The notes: generated by a model not told the origin, from the letters alone. A DNA stretch of 47,095 nucleotides from Curtobacterium flaccumfaciens UCD-AKU (GCF_000349565.1 NZ_KB714628.1:73797-120891); one strand, 5' to 3'; positions 23,556 to 32,551 are shown, counted from the stretch's first letter. Translations and numbers: made by a program.

Positions 23556-24448
23556 CAGCGGCCCCGCACGTCGAAGGCGTCCCGCAGTCCGTCGCCCACC
23601 GCGTTGAACGCGCAGACGACCAGGATCACGGCCAGACCCGGCGGCACGATGAGCCACCAGTGTCCGGAGTACGCGGCGGTGAGTCCCGCCGAGAGCATGC
23701 CGCCCCAGTCCGTCGCGGGCGGCTGCACGCCGAGCCCGAGGTACGAGACGTAGGCGACCAGCAGGATCGCGTCGGCGACCTGGAACGTCGCCGCGACGAC
23801 GATCGTCGACACCGAGTTCGGCAGCAGGTGCTTGCCGATCGCGCGGGCGTGCGAGCCGCCGATCGCGCGCAGGGTCAGGACGTAGTCGCGGTTCTTGAGC
23901 GTCAGGGTCTCGGCACGGATCAGGCGGGACGGCACGAGCCACGACACCAGACCGAGGATGACGATGAGGCCGCCGACGCCGGGGTTCGTGATCGCCGAGA
24001 TGACGAGCAGGATGAACAGCGCCGGGATCGCGATGCCGGCGTCGACGACGCGCATCATCAGGGCGTCGACCCAGCCGCCGACGTACCCGGCGACGGAGCC
24101 CCACAGGGTGCCGACGACGGTGGCCAGGACCCCGGCGGCGATGCCGACCATCAGGGAGACCTTGCCGCCGTACATCAGGCGGCCGAGGACGTCGTGGCCG
24201 ACGGCGTCGGTGCCGAGCCAGTGCGCGGCGCTCGGGCCCTGGTTGGCCTGCTCGAGCATCGTGTGCGTCTGGTCGGTCGGGTACAGGAACGGGCCGACGA
24301 AGCAGAACAGCACGATGACGACGATCAGGGCGAGGCCGATCACGGCGAGGGTGTTGCTCCGGAACCGGCGGGCGGCGAGCCGGAACCCGGTGGCCGCGAC
24401 GGTGACGGGGGCGCCCGGGGCTTCGGGGGCCATCTGGACGGCGGTCAT
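23555..24448 (-). CDS. Dipeptide/oligopeptide ABC permease, DppC type
   Basis: A 297-residue inner-membrane subunit with six predicted helices. The N-terminal OppC-type segment RLAARRFRSNTLAVIGLALIV is followed by the conserved HWLGTDAVGHDVLGRLMYGGKVSL loop (about 85-108). The cytoplasmic EAA-type loop RAIGGSHARAIGKHLLPN lies near residue 200 and contacts the ATPase. Start and stop codons overlap those of its neighbours (ATGA with DppB, TGATG with the ATPase), so the three are translationally coupled. Confidence 0.9.
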   Translation of the reverse strand: MTAVQMAPEAPGAPVTVAATGFRLAARRFRSNTLAVIGLALIVVIVLFCFVGPFLYPTDQTHTMLEQANQGPSAAHWLGTDAVGHDVLGRLMYGGKVSLMVGIAAGVLATVVGTLWGSVAGYVGGWVDALMMRVVDAGIAIPALFILLVISAITNPGVGGLIVILGLVSWLVPSRLIRAETLTLKNRDYVLTLRAIGGSHARAIGKHLLPNSVSTIVVAATFQVADAILLVAYVSYLGLGVQPPATDWGGMLSAGLTAAYSGHWWLIVPPGLAVILVVCAFNAVGDGLRDAFDVRGR

Positions 24449-25404
24449 GCGCGGCTCGCCTTCACTCGGGGGTCGATGAGGGACTGTGCGACGTCGGCGA
24501 GCAGGGTGCCGATGACGGTCGCGATGGAGATGACGAGCACGCAGCCGAGCAGCGTCGGGTAGTCGGAGGACTGCGCGGCGTTCCAGAACAGCAGCCCCAT
24601 GCCGGGGTAGTTGAACAGCTGCTCGGTCACCAGGGCGCCGCCGAACAGCACCGGCAGGTAGTACCCGAGCATCGCCACGACCGGGGTGAGCGAGTTGCGG
24701 AAGACGTGCCGCCGCAGGATCGTCGCGGTCGAGGCGCCGCCGGCACGGGCGGTGCGGACGTAGTCCTCCTGCAGGTTCTCGAGCGTCGAGGCGCGCATGT
24801 AGCGACTGAACACCGCGATCATCGCCAGCGCTCCGGTCACCACGGGCAACACGAGTCCGGCCGGGTCCTGGAACACCTCGGCCAGGGTGTTGCCGCTCGG
24901 TGCCTGGGACGGCAGCCACGGCAGCTGCTGGCTGAACACGATGATCAGGACGAGGCCGAGGAAGAACGCCGGCGTCGAGTAGAAGACGAACGCCAGGGCG
25001 GTGGCGGCGTAGTCGACCGCACCGTTGCGGCGGGCCGCCTGGAGCATGCCGACCGGGATCGCGACGACGAGTCCGAGCACCGCGGAGATGCCGGTGAGCA
25101 CGAGGGTCTTCGGCAGGCGCTCGGCGATGAGCTGCGAGACCGGCTCGTTGAGCGTGTACGAGGTGCCGAGGTCGCCGGTGAGCAGACGACCGAGGAACCG
25201 CAGGTACTGGACGGGCAGCGGCTGGTCGAGCCCCTGCGCCTGGTTGAACTGGGCGATCTGCGTGGGCGTCGCGGAGACGCCGAGCACGCCGCGGGCGGGG
25301 CCGCCGGGCAGCGCGTGCAACAGGCAGAACACCACGACGGTGACGATGAGGATCACCGCGAGCGCCTGCAGGACGCGCCTGGTGAGGTAGAGAGCTGTGG
25401 TCAT
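24445..25404 (-). CDS. Dipeptide/oligopeptide ABC permease, DppB type
   Basis: A 319-residue inner-membrane subunit. It starts with the family pattern RRVLQALAVILIVTVVVFCLLHALPGGP, has LDQPLPVQYLRFLGRLLTGDLGTSY near residue 60-85, and carries the EAA-type loop TARAGGASTATILRRHVFRNSL near 220. Six helices are expected. It follows the binding-protein gene by 96 bases, but a strong hairpin lies between them, which may lower read-through so that permease is made in smaller amounts than binding protein. Confidence 0.9.
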   Translation of the reverse strand: MTTALYLTRRVLQALAVILIVTVVVFCLLHALPGGPARGVLGVSATPTQIAQFNQAQGLDQPLPVQYLRFLGRLLTGDLGTSYTLNEPVSQLIAERLPKTLVLTGISAVLGLVVAIPVGMLQAARRNGAVDYAATALAFVFYSTPAFFLGLVLIIVFSQQLPWLPSQAPSGNTLAEVFQDPAGLVLPVVTGALAMIAVFSRYMRASTLENLQEDYVRTARAGGASTATILRRHVFRNSLTPVVAMLGYYLPVLFGGALVTEQLFNYPGMGLLFWNAAQSSDYPTLLGCVLVISIATVIGTLLADVAQSLIDPRVKASRA

Positions 25405-25441
25405 GCGGGTTCCGATGGTCGGTTCTTGCGTGAGCCGGGGC

Positions 25442-25478
25442 GGAGGCGCGGTGCGGGTCGTGCCCGCACCGCGCCTCC
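25442..25478 (-). terminator. Hairpin between binding-protein and permease genes, possible attenuator
   Basis: GGAGGCGCGGTGCGGG and its exact complement form a 16-bp stem around 5 bases. It lies 22 bases beyond the binding-protein stop and 38 bases before DppB. It is either a full terminator with a separate promoter for the permeases or a partial one. Confidence 0.65.
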
Positions 25479-25500
25479 AGGCCGTGGTCGCGTCAGCGAC

Positions 25501-27294
25501 CTACTTGGTCCACTTCCACTGGGCCGGGTGGAAGTTGGCGAGCGAGTCCTGGTCGAACCCGGACAGGCCCTTCTTGACGACCGAGATCTGGTAGTCGGGG
25601 CTCGGCAGCCAGATCACCGGCAGGTCCTTCGCGACCGCTGCGCTGTAGTCCTGCACGGCGGTGGCGTCGGTCGAGGTGGTGGTCGCGTCGATCAGGTCGT
25701 CGACCTGCTTGTTCGAGTAGCTGCCGAAGTTCGCCGAACCGCCGGTCTGGAAGAGCGACTCACCGGTCGGGTAGGCCGGGAAGTACCAGCTGCCCGCGGT
25801 GCCGAAGAACGACAGGTCCCAGTCGCAGCTGGCCTCGTCCGAGGTGCAGGTGGGGGTCTGCGACAGCACGCTCGACACCGGCGCGGTCTTGATGGTGAAG
25901 TCGATGCCGGTCTTCGCGAGCGAGGACTGGATCGCGCTCATCATGTTGTCGGTCACGGTCGAACCGGACTGCGACAGCACCTGCATCGAGAACTTCGTGC
26001 CCTGCTTGACACCCTCGCCGCACTGGCTGGCCGAGGTGCCCGGGTCGGTGCAGACCATCGTGCCGCCCTGCTCCTCCCAGCCGTGGCTGGTGAGCAGGTC
26101 CTTGGCCTTCGAGGTGCTGAACGGGTACGGGTTCGACTTCTGCACGTCGGAGACGTAGTCGGACTCCTGCGCCTGCGGGACGGGGCCGTAGGTCGAGGTC
26201 GCGGTGCCGTTGAAGACGACCTTCGACAGCGACTTCTGGTCGATCGACATCTGGACGGCCTGCCGGGCGTACAGCTGCTTGAAGACGGCGCCCATGGTCG
26301 GGTTGTTGAAGTTGTACGGCATGTACGTGATGGCCCAGCCGGTCCAGGGTTCCACGGAGTAGCCCTTCGCCGTGAAGGAGGACTCCTGGTCCATGTCGGT
26401 GGCGTTGATGTAGCCGTAGTCGACCTCGCCCGAGCGGACCGCGTTCACCTCGGCGTCGGCCGTGGTGAAGGGGAGCAGGTTGACCGTGGTGATGGCGGGC
26501 TTCTGACCGCCGTCGTACTTCTTGTTGGCGACGAGGGTGACGTTGCCGGCCGTGGTGAAGGTCTTGACGCCGTAGGGGCCCGAGATCGTCTTCCACAGGG
26601 GGTCGCTGGCGTAGTCGCTGATCTTGCCGGCGGCGGTGTTCAGGTACTTCCAGACCTGCTTCGCGCCGGCGGGGGTCTCGTCGGCGTCGGTGACCTTCGC
26701 GCTCGCGCTGGTCTTGTCCCAGGCGTGCTGCGGCAGCGGGATGATGTTGCTCAGCTGGTTGGCGAGCATCCAGTCCGAGTTGTACGCCTTGTCGAACGTG
26801 ATGGTGAAGTGCGTGTCGTCGACGGCCTTGAACGAGGTCCAGTTGTCGGGCGCCTTGCCCTTGGAGTACCCGCCCCACTGCGCCTTGTTGGCCTTGATCA
26901 GGTTGAACCAGAACTCGACGTCGCGGCTCGTGATCGCCTCGCCGTCGGACCAGTGCCGGTCGCCGAGGGTCATCGTGACGCTCTTGCCGTCGTCGGCGAA
27001 CTTCGCGTCGGTGGCGACGGAGCCGGCCTTGTTCCACGCGATCTTGCCGGTGGAGCCGTCGTACGCGACGAGCGGTTCGTACAGCGACTGGGCGATGGAG
27101 CCGTTGTTCGTGTTGAGGTGCGCGGCGGTGCCGATCGGCAGGATCCAGTTCGGCGTGAAGTTGGCGGGGAGCGCGTAGTCGATCTCGTCGGTCGATCCCG
27201 GCGAGGCGTTGCCGCCTCCGGAACAGCCGGCGAGCAGCGCGCTCACGGCGATCGCAGCTCCGGTGAGGAGCGCCCAGCGACGGGGCTTGGACAT
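25501..27294 (-). CDS. Peptide-type ABC substrate-binding lipoprotein (SBP_bac_5 family)
   Basis: A 597-residue lipoprotein: signal core and LLAGC lipobox near residue 24. The large cluster-C binding fold follows, with SIAQSLYEPLVAYDGS near 66, HWSDGEAITSRDVEFWFNLIK near 110 and ARQAVQMSIDQKSL near 340. AAWNK-type solvent loops and a C-terminal WLPSPDYQI complete it. Pairs of cysteines (CTDPGTSASQC, CTSDEASC) suggest disulphides. Proteins of this family bind peptides but also oligosaccharides, opines and nickel, so the ligand cannot be named. AAGGAGA lies 6 bases before the ATG. It is the first gene of the importer cluster, divergent from the ROK repressor. Confidence 0.9.
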   Translation of the reverse strand: MSKPRRWALLTGAAIAVSALLAGCSGGGNASPGSTDEIDYALPANFTPNWILPIGTAAHLNTNNGSIAQSLYEPLVAYDGSTGKIAWNKAGSVATDAKFADDGKSVTMTLGDRHWSDGEAITSRDVEFWFNLIKANKAQWGGYSKGKAPDNWTSFKAVDDTHFTITFDKAYNSDWMLANQLSNIIPLPQHAWDKTSASAKVTDADETPAGAKQVWKYLNTAAGKISDYASDPLWKTISGPYGVKTFTTAGNVTLVANKKYDGGQKPAITTVNLLPFTTADAEVNAVRSGEVDYGYINATDMDQESSFTAKGYSVEPWTGWAITYMPYNFNNPTMGAVFKQLYARQAVQMSIDQKSLSKVVFNGTATSTYGPVPQAQESDYVSDVQKSNPYPFSTSKAKDLLTSHGWEEQGGTMVCTDPGTSASQCGEGVKQGTKFSMQVLSQSGSTVTDNMMSAIQSSLAKTGIDFTIKTAPVSSVLSQTPTCTSDEASCDWDLSFFGTAGSWYFPAYPTGESLFQTGGSANFGSYSNKQVDDLIDATTTSTDATAVQDYSAAVAKDLPVIWLPSPDYQISVVKKGLSGFDQDSLANFHPAQWKWTK

Positions 27295-27376
27295 GCGGTG
27301 TCTCCTTGTGCGAGGGACTTCGGGGAGTGGAGCACGAGGTGCCGAGCGGCACGAGGACAGTTAAGGACCAAAGCCA

Positions 27377-27405
27377 TTGGAAAAACAAACATCTCGATGT
27401 AAAAA
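27377..27405 (+). promoter_or_regulatory. Promoter and operator-like site of the ROK repressor gene
   Basis: TTGGAA, a 17-base spacer and TAAAAA form a plus-strand promoter in a strikingly A/T-rich patch (27359-27410). The palindrome ACATC-TC-GATGT at 27389-27400 covers the spacer end and first -10 base, a position where bound repressor would block RNA polymerase. It also lies upstream of the divergent binding-protein gene. Confidence 0.5.
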
Positions 27406-27542
27406 CTGCGTTACTGCGGAACGGTGGAAAGGGTGGACCACTCGATCCGCCCCGTAGGCTCGCCGCAGAACCGGGCATCCACCCGTGTCCTGTTCCCGTT
27501 CCGCCGGCAGCCGCCGGTGTTCCGTCCGGATTGGAGAAAGTC

Positions 27543-28727
27543 GTGGCCGATCTCAGCGCCCGCGTCCTCGAGCTCGTCGCCTCGGGGCAGGCCGCCAGCC
27601 GGACCGAGATCGCGAAGGTGCTCGGGGCCGCCCCGTCGACCGTCTCGCACGTCGTCGGCCAGCTCCTGGAACACGGGATCCTGGCCGAGGAGGGCACCGA
27701 CGTCTCCACCGGCGGCCGCCCCCGCAAGGTGCTCCGCATCGGCGGCGTCGACGAGTACGCGGTCGCCGCCGACGTCGGCGGCGGACACGCGCGCATCGGC
27801 GTGGTGCTGCCGGGAGGCGCGCTCGAGTCGGTCGCGAACGTCCCGTTCGCGCTCTCCGACGGTCCGACCGCCGGGCTCCAGCGGCTGGCCGCGTTGCTCG
27901 AGCGGCTCGCCGACGACCGTGGTCGCGAAGGGCTGCGGGGCGTCGGGCTCAGCCTGCCCGGGCCCGTCGACGTCGTCGCCGGCGTCGTCGACCTGCCGAG
28001 CCGGATGCCGGGGTGGAACGGGTTCCCCGTGGCCGCCTGGCTGAGCGAGCGGTTCGGGCTGCCGGCGATCGTCGACAACGACGCGAACTGCATGGCGGCG
28101 GGTGAGCAGACCGTGCAGGACCCGGCTCGACGCCAGACCATCACGATCAAGGCGGGCTCGGCGATCGGCGCGGGCATCGTCATCGACGGCCGGCTCTACC
28201 GCGGGTCGACCGGCGCGGCCGGGGACATCACGCACGTGCGCATCGACGCCGCCGGGGACACCCCGTGCTCGTGCGGGAACACCGGGTGCCTCGAGACCGT
28301 GGCGTCCGGCGCCGCCCTGGTCCGCATCCTGTCGAACGCCGGGGTCGACGTCGCCTCGACCGCCGACGTCGTGCGGCTCGCCTCGGACGCGCACCCCGAG
28401 GCGACCCGCGCCGTGCGGATGGCGGGCAAGTACCTGGGCGAGGTGCTCGCCGCCAACGTGAACTTCTTCAACCCGGACGCCGTGTACCTCGGCGGCATCC
28501 TGTCGACCCTCGACCCCTTCATCGCCGCCGTGCGGAGCCAGCTCTACGAGAGCTGCCACCCGCTGATGACCCAGCACCTGGCGATCGAGCCGGTGTCGCT
28601 CGGCGCCGACGCCGGCCTCGTCGGCGCCGGGCAGTTCGCCCTGCAGCGGGGCCTCGCCGCCTCGCTCGAGGAGCTCTCCGCGCCCATCCCCCAGTCCACC
28701 ACCAGGAACAGGAGCGTCCGTGTCTGA
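27543..28727 (+). CDS. ROK-family transcriptional repressor
   Basis: A 394-residue regulator. A winged helix-turn-helix (residues about 5-60, SRTEIAKVLGAAPSTVSHVVGQLLEHGIL) precedes a ROK sugar-binding domain with VAADVGGGHARIGVVLPGG and IVDNDANCMAAGE. The complete zinc motif CSCGNTGCLE is near residue 243. Such proteins (NagC, Mlc, XylR) leave DNA when they bind a sugar or its phosphate. The GTG at 27543 is chosen because GGAGAAAGTC precedes it and the protein begins VADLSARVLELV; the longer frame upstream covers the promoter. It overlaps the M81 gene by 8 bases and faces the importer cluster, which it probably controls. Confidence 0.87.
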   Translation: MADLSARVLELVASGQAASRTEIAKVLGAAPSTVSHVVGQLLEHGILAEEGTDVSTGGRPRKVLRIGGVDEYAVAADVGGGHARIGVVLPGGALESVANVPFALSDGPTAGLQRLAALLERLADDRGREGLRGVGLSLPGPVDVVAGVVDLPSRMPGWNGFPVAAWLSERFGLPAIVDNDANCMAAGEQTVQDPARRQTITIKAGSAIGAGIVIDGRLYRGSTGAAGDITHVRIDAAGDTPCSCGNTGCLETVASGAALVRILSNAGVDVASTADVVRLASDAHPEATRAVRMAGKYLGEVLAANVNFFNPDAVYLGGILSTLDPFIAAVRSQLYESCHPLMTQHLAIEPVSLGADAGLVGAGQFALQRGLAASLEELSAPIPQSTTRNRSVRV

Positions 28728-30294
28728 GACCGGTCCCGTCACCCCCGCCGTCCCCGCCTCCCCCGCCAGCGCCGCCAGCGCCGCCGGCGCCGGTCGCCCG
28801 GTCATCGCCATCGCCGGCCTGGCCATCGAGACCTCGACGTTCACCCCGACCCGGACCCACGCCCCCGCGTTCCACCCGGACCGCGGCGACGAGGCCATCA
28901 CCCGCTACCCGTTCCTGGCGACCATGGCCGACCGTGCGGACTTCCGCGGTGCGCTCATCGGGCACGCACTGCCCGGCGGGATCGTCGACCGGGCGTCGTA
29001 CGACGCGCTGGCCGACGAGATCGTCGAGCGGCTGGGTGCGATGGGGCCGGTCGACGGCCTCTGGTACGACATCCACGGCGCGATGGTGGTCGAGGGGCTC
29101 GACGACGCCGAGACGGACCTGCTCGGTCGCATCCGCCAGGTCGTCGGCCCCGACGTCATCGTGTCCGCGTCGATGGACCTGCACGGCAACGTCACGCGCG
29201 AGCTCGCCCACCAGGTCGACCTCGTCACCTGCTACCGGATGGCCCCGCACGAGGACACCCTCGAGACGAAGGAGCGCGCCGTCCGCAACCTCGTCGACGT
29301 GCTGACCGAACGGCCCGTCGGTGCGCAGCGCCCCGTGAAGGCCTGGATCCCGATCCCCGTCCTGCTGCCCGGCGAGCAGACCTCGACCCGGCTCGAGCCG
29401 GCGAAGTCCCTGTACGCGCAGGTCCCGCTCGTCGAGCAGACCGAGGGGGTGCTCGACGCCGCGATCTGGGTCGGGTACGCCTGGGCCGACCAGCCCCGCG
29501 ACCAGGCCGTGACCGTCGTCACCGGGTGGGACGAGGCAGCCGTCGCCGCCGGCGCCGAGCGGCTCGCAGCGGCGTTCTGGGATGCCCGCGAGGACTTCGT
29601 CTTCGTCGCACCCACCGGCACGTTCGAGGAGTGCCTCGACGCCGCGCTCGCCCCTGGCGCCGCGAAGCCGTACTTCGTCTCGGACTCGGGCGACAACCCC
29701 ACGGCGGGCGGCTCCGGGGACATGACGTGGGGGCTGACGCAGGTGCTCGCCCGTCCGGAGTTCCAGGACCCGTCGGGCCCCACCGTCATCTACGCGAGCG
29801 TGCCCGGCGCGGCCGCCGTCGCCGCCGCGGTGGAAGCCGGCGTCGGTGCGACGATCACCGTGACCGCCGGTGCGACGGTCGACCACGTGCACGCGGGTCC
29901 GATCACGATGACCGGTCGGGTGCACGCGATCAAGCAGGGCGACCGGGACGCCGAGACCGAGGTCGTGCTGCAGGTCGGCAGCGTGTTCGCGATCCTGACG
30001 AAGCTGCGGAAGCCGTACCACCACGAGCACGACTTCACCGACCTCGACCTGGCGCCGCGGCAGGCGGACGTCGTCATCGTGAAGATCGGGTACCTCGAGC
30101 CGGAGCTGTTCGACATGTCCGCCGACTGGATGCTCGCGCTCACCCCGGGCGGCGTCGACCAGGACCTGCTGCGCCTCGGGCACCACAGGATCGAGCGCCC
30201 GATGTTCCCCTACGATCGAGTGTTCCCGACGGCACCGGACCTCCGCGCCCGCATCGTCCCCGCCTCCAACGAACCGCTCGGAGCCCCTGCATGA
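28720..30294 (+). CDS. M81-family metallopeptidase (MlrC-like)
   Basis: A 524-residue protein of the M81/microcystinase C family (DUF1485 N-terminal and MlrC C-terminal domains). Seen: VIAIAGLAIETSTFTPTRT near residue 28, GLWYDIHGAMVVEG near 110, SASMDLHGNVT near 150 with candidate metal-binding Asp/His, YRMAPHEDT near 170 and FVSDSGDNPTAGGSGD near 325. MlrC was first known for the last step of microcystin breakdown; most homologues are hydrolases of unknown amide substrates. No signal peptide, so it acts inside the cell. A GTG start with AGGAG upstream overlaps the repressor gene, and its stop overlaps the CutC start. Confidence 0.87.
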   Translation: MSETGPVTPAVPASPASAASAAGAGRPVIAIAGLAIETSTFTPTRTHAPAFHPDRGDEAITRYPFLATMADRADFRGALIGHALPGGIVDRASYDALADEIVERLGAMGPVDGLWYDIHGAMVVEGLDDAETDLLGRIRQVVGPDVIVSASMDLHGNVTRELAHQVDLVTCYRMAPHEDTLETKERAVRNLVDVLTERPVGAQRPVKAWIPIPVLLPGEQTSTRLEPAKSLYAQVPLVEQTEGVLDAAIWVGYAWADQPRDQAVTVVTGWDEAAVAAGAERLAAAFWDAREDFVFVAPTGTFEECLDAALAPGAAKPYFVSDSGDNPTAGGSGDMTWGLTQVLARPEFQDPSGPTVIYASVPGAAAVAAAVEAGVGATITVTAGATVDHVHAGPITMTGRVHAIKQGDRDAETEVVLQVGSVFAILTKLRKPYHHEHDFTDLDLAPRQADVVIVKIGYLEPELFDMSADWMLALTPGGVDQDLLRLGHHRIERPMFPYDRVFPTAPDLRARIVPASNEPLGAPA

Positions 30295-31028
30295 GCACCA
30301 CCGCCGCACTCGAGATCGCCGTCACCTCACCGGCCGGCGCGATCACCGCGCGGGACGGCGGCGCCGACCGCGTCGAACTCTGCGTCGGTCTCGAGCTCGG
30401 CGGGCTCACCCCGTCCCAGGCCCTGGTCGAGACGACCCACGAGACCGGGATCCCGGCGCACGCGCTGGTCCGCTGCCGCCCGGGCGGGTTCGTGCACTCC
30501 CCCGACGAGGTCGAGCTCATGGTGCGCGAGGTCCGCACGGTCCTGCGCTCCGGGGCCGCCGGCGTCGTGGTCGGAGCCCTGCGCCCCGACCGGACCCTGG
30601 ACGAGGACGCCCTCCGCCGCTTCGTGGACGCCGCCCGCTCGGTCAGCACCACCGCCGAGATCACCCTGCACCGGGCGATCGACCACGCGATCGACCCCGT
30701 CGCCGCCGCCGGATCGCTCGCCGCGCTCGGGTTCACCCGCGTCCTGACCTCCGGCGCCGCCCCCACCGCGGTCGCCGGTGCCGAGACGATCGCGCGCATG
30801 GTCGGGGCAGCCGGGCCCGTCCAGGTGATGGCCGGCGCCGGCGTCACCCCCGCCGACGTCCGTGCGCTGCTCGCCACCGGAGCCGCCGCGGTTCACCTGT
30901 CGGCCAAGCGCCCAGCCGCCGGCAGCACGCACGCCGGGGTGCCGATGGGCGCCGGCGACGACGGTTCCGCGCACTTCGTCACCGACGCCGAGGTCGTCAC
31001 CGCCGCACGGCGCGCGCTCGACGCCTGA
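30291..31028 (+). CDS. cutC: CutC-family TIM-barrel protein
   Basis: A 245-residue cytoplasmic protein, close in length to E. coli CutC (about 248). It shows the family start LEIAVTSPAGAITARDGGADRVELC, then GLELGGLTPS, HALVRCRPGGFVHSPDE, GVVVGALRPD, ITLHRAIDH, RVLTSGAAPTAVAG and VMAGAGVTPADV. CutC was named for copper tolerance but its biochemical role is not settled. Its tight coupling here (ATGA overlap) to an M81 hydrolase and ROK control suggests work on an imported organic compound rather than copper. Confidence 0.85.
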   Translation: MSTTAALEIAVTSPAGAITARDGGADRVELCVGLELGGLTPSQALVETTHETGIPAHALVRCRPGGFVHSPDEVELMVREVRTVLRSGAAGVVVGALRPDRTLDEDALRRFVDAARSVSTTAEITLHRAIDHAIDPVAAAGSLAALGFTRVLTSGAAPTAVAGAETIARMVGAAGPVQVMAGAGVTPADVRALLATGAAAVHLSAKRPAAGSTHAGVPMGAGDDGSAHFVTDAEVVTAARRALDA

Positions 31029-31081
31029 CCCGCTCGCCGTCACACGGGAATGGCGGCCGTCGGAACCCGCTTGACGCCCCC

Positions 31082-32314
31082 ATGACATCGTCAGCAGCGC
31101 GCCGCGGGTGGCTCAGCGTCACGTCCGTCGCACTCGGGTCATTCGTGCTCGTCCTGTCCGAGTTCCTGCCCATCGGGCTGCTCCCCGCCATCGCCGACGA
31201 CCTGGACGTCGACATCGGCACCGCCGGCCTGATGGTCGTCGCCACCGGACTCGTCGGCGCCGTCGCGGCACCGGTCGTCACCGTCCTGACCTCGCGACTC
31301 GACCGCCGGGTGGTGCTCGTGTCCCTGACCGTGCTGCTCGTGGTCGCCGACGGCCTGGCCGCGATCGCGCCGTCGTTCTGGGTGCTGCTCATCGCACGCA
31401 TGCTGCTCGGTGTCGGCATCGGCGGCTTCTGGGCGATCGGTGCCGGGATCGCCGGGCGACTCGTCCGGCCGGAGCTGACGATCCGTGCGACATCGCTCAT
31501 CACGGCAGGCGTCTCCGTCGCGACCGTCGTGAGCCTGCCGCTCGGCGCCCTCGTGTCGTCGCTCGCCAGCTGGCGCCTCGGCTTCGTGATCGGTGGGGCG
31601 CTCGGTCTCGTCGCGCTCGTCCTGCAGCTGGCGATGCTGCCGCGGATCCCCGCGCAGCAGCGGGTGCGGTTCGCCACGCTCGGGTCGCTGCTCCTCGTGC
31701 CCCGCGCCCGGGTCGGGCTCATCGCCGCGGCCTTCGTCTTCGCGGCCCAGTTCGCCGCGTACACCTACATCGCTCCGTACCTGCAGCAGCTCGTCGGTGT
31801 CGGCCCCGACACCGTGACGATCGCGCTGCTGGTGTTCGGCGTCGCGGGCATCGTCGGCAACTTCGCCGCGGGCTTCACCCTCGACCGCAGTGTCCTCGGC
31901 ACCATCGGGGCGTCGAAGTTCGTGCTCGCGGCGGCCGTCGTCCTGCTGCCGCTGCTCGCCCACTCCGTCGTGGGGGTCTTCGTGCTGCTCGTCGTGTGGG
32001 GCCTGGTATGGGGTGCGCTGCCGCTCGGGATGCAGACGTGGATGTCGACGGCGTCTCCGGCCGGGTCCGAGACCGGGCTCGCGCTGTTCGTCACGACGAT
32101 CCAGCTCGCGATCGCCGCCGGTTCGGTGCTCGGTGGGGCCGCAGTGTCATCGTTCGGTCTCGCTGCCGACTTCTGGCTGGCCGGTGGGGTCGCGGTCGTC
32201 GGTGCCGTCGTGCTCGTCGCGATGGGGCTGCGGAAGTCGAGCGCCGTGCCGGTGGTCGAGCCGGTCGCGGCCGAGCCGACGCCGACCGGCCCGGTGGCCG
32301 TCGCCTGCCCCTGA
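31082..32314 (+). CDS. MFS transporter, DHA1 drug/sugar-efflux type
   Basis: A 410-residue membrane protein with about 12 hydrophobic segments. It begins like AraJ/NepI-type efflux proteins (VALGSFVLVLSEFLPIGLLPAIADDL) and carries the motif-A-like loop SRLDRRVVLV near residue 75 and ARMLLGVGIGGFWAIGAG near 105. It probably exports a small hydrophobic or sugar-like compound with proton coupling. There is no clear ribosome binding site before the ATG. It stands 53 bases after cutC and converges on aztA across the palindromic island, so it may or may not belong to the cutC transcript. Confidence 0.85.
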   Translation: MTSSAARRGWLSVTSVALGSFVLVLSEFLPIGLLPAIADDLDVDIGTAGLMVVATGLVGAVAAPVVTVLTSRLDRRVVLVSLTVLLVVADGLAAIAPSFWVLLIARMLLGVGIGGFWAIGAGIAGRLVRPELTIRATSLITAGVSVATVVSLPLGALVSSLASWRLGFVIGGALGLVALVLQLAMLPRIPAQQRVRFATLGSLLLVPRARVGLIAAAFVFAAQFAAYTYIAPYLQQLVGVGPDTVTIALLVFGVAGIVGNFAAGFTLDRSVLGTIGASKFVLAAAVVLLPLLAHSVVGVFVLLVVWGLVWGALPLGMQTWMSTASPAGSETGLALFVTTIQLAIAAGSVLGGAAVSSFGLAADFWLAGGVAVVGAVVLVAMGLRKSSAVPVVEPVAAEPTPTGPVAVACP

Positions 32315-32330
32315 CCGCCGTTCCGGGGCC

Positions 32331-32402
32331 CGCAAAACACCGGTGTTCGTGCTCTGAACACGCGAGAACCGCGGTTCGACAGGCGAACACCGGTGTTTTG
32401 CG
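32331..32402. repeat. 72-bp palindromic repeat, copy 1
   Basis: The outer arms CGCAAAACACCGGTGTTCG and its exact complement (19 bp) flank a middle that holds the palindrome GAACCGCGGTTC. Each outer arm itself contains the 12-bp palindrome AACACCGGTGTT. It begins 17 bases after the MFS stop codon. It is 62/72 identical to copy 2 by direct count. Confidence 0.85.
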
Positions 32403-32451
32403 AGCCGGACGGCGCGGAACCGGTCCCGACGGCTGAGCACGAGCGCTCCCT

Positions 32452-32527
32452 GATCTCAGAATCGACGCACCAGATTTTCTGAGATCAGGCCGTATCTCAG
32501 AAAATCTGGCGCCCGTATTCTGAGATC
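32452..32527. repeat. Nested A/T-rich palindromic element
   Basis: An inner inverted repeat, CCAGATTTTCTGAGAT (32470-32485) and its exact complement (32494-32509), lies inside an outer one, GATCTCAGAAT (32452-32462) and ATTCTGAGATC (32517-32527). The ATCTCAGA core thus appears four times in alternating orientation. The base composition is far below that of the surrounding DNA. Confidence 0.85.
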
Positions 32528-32551
32528 GACACCGTCACCTGCTCCGGCGTC

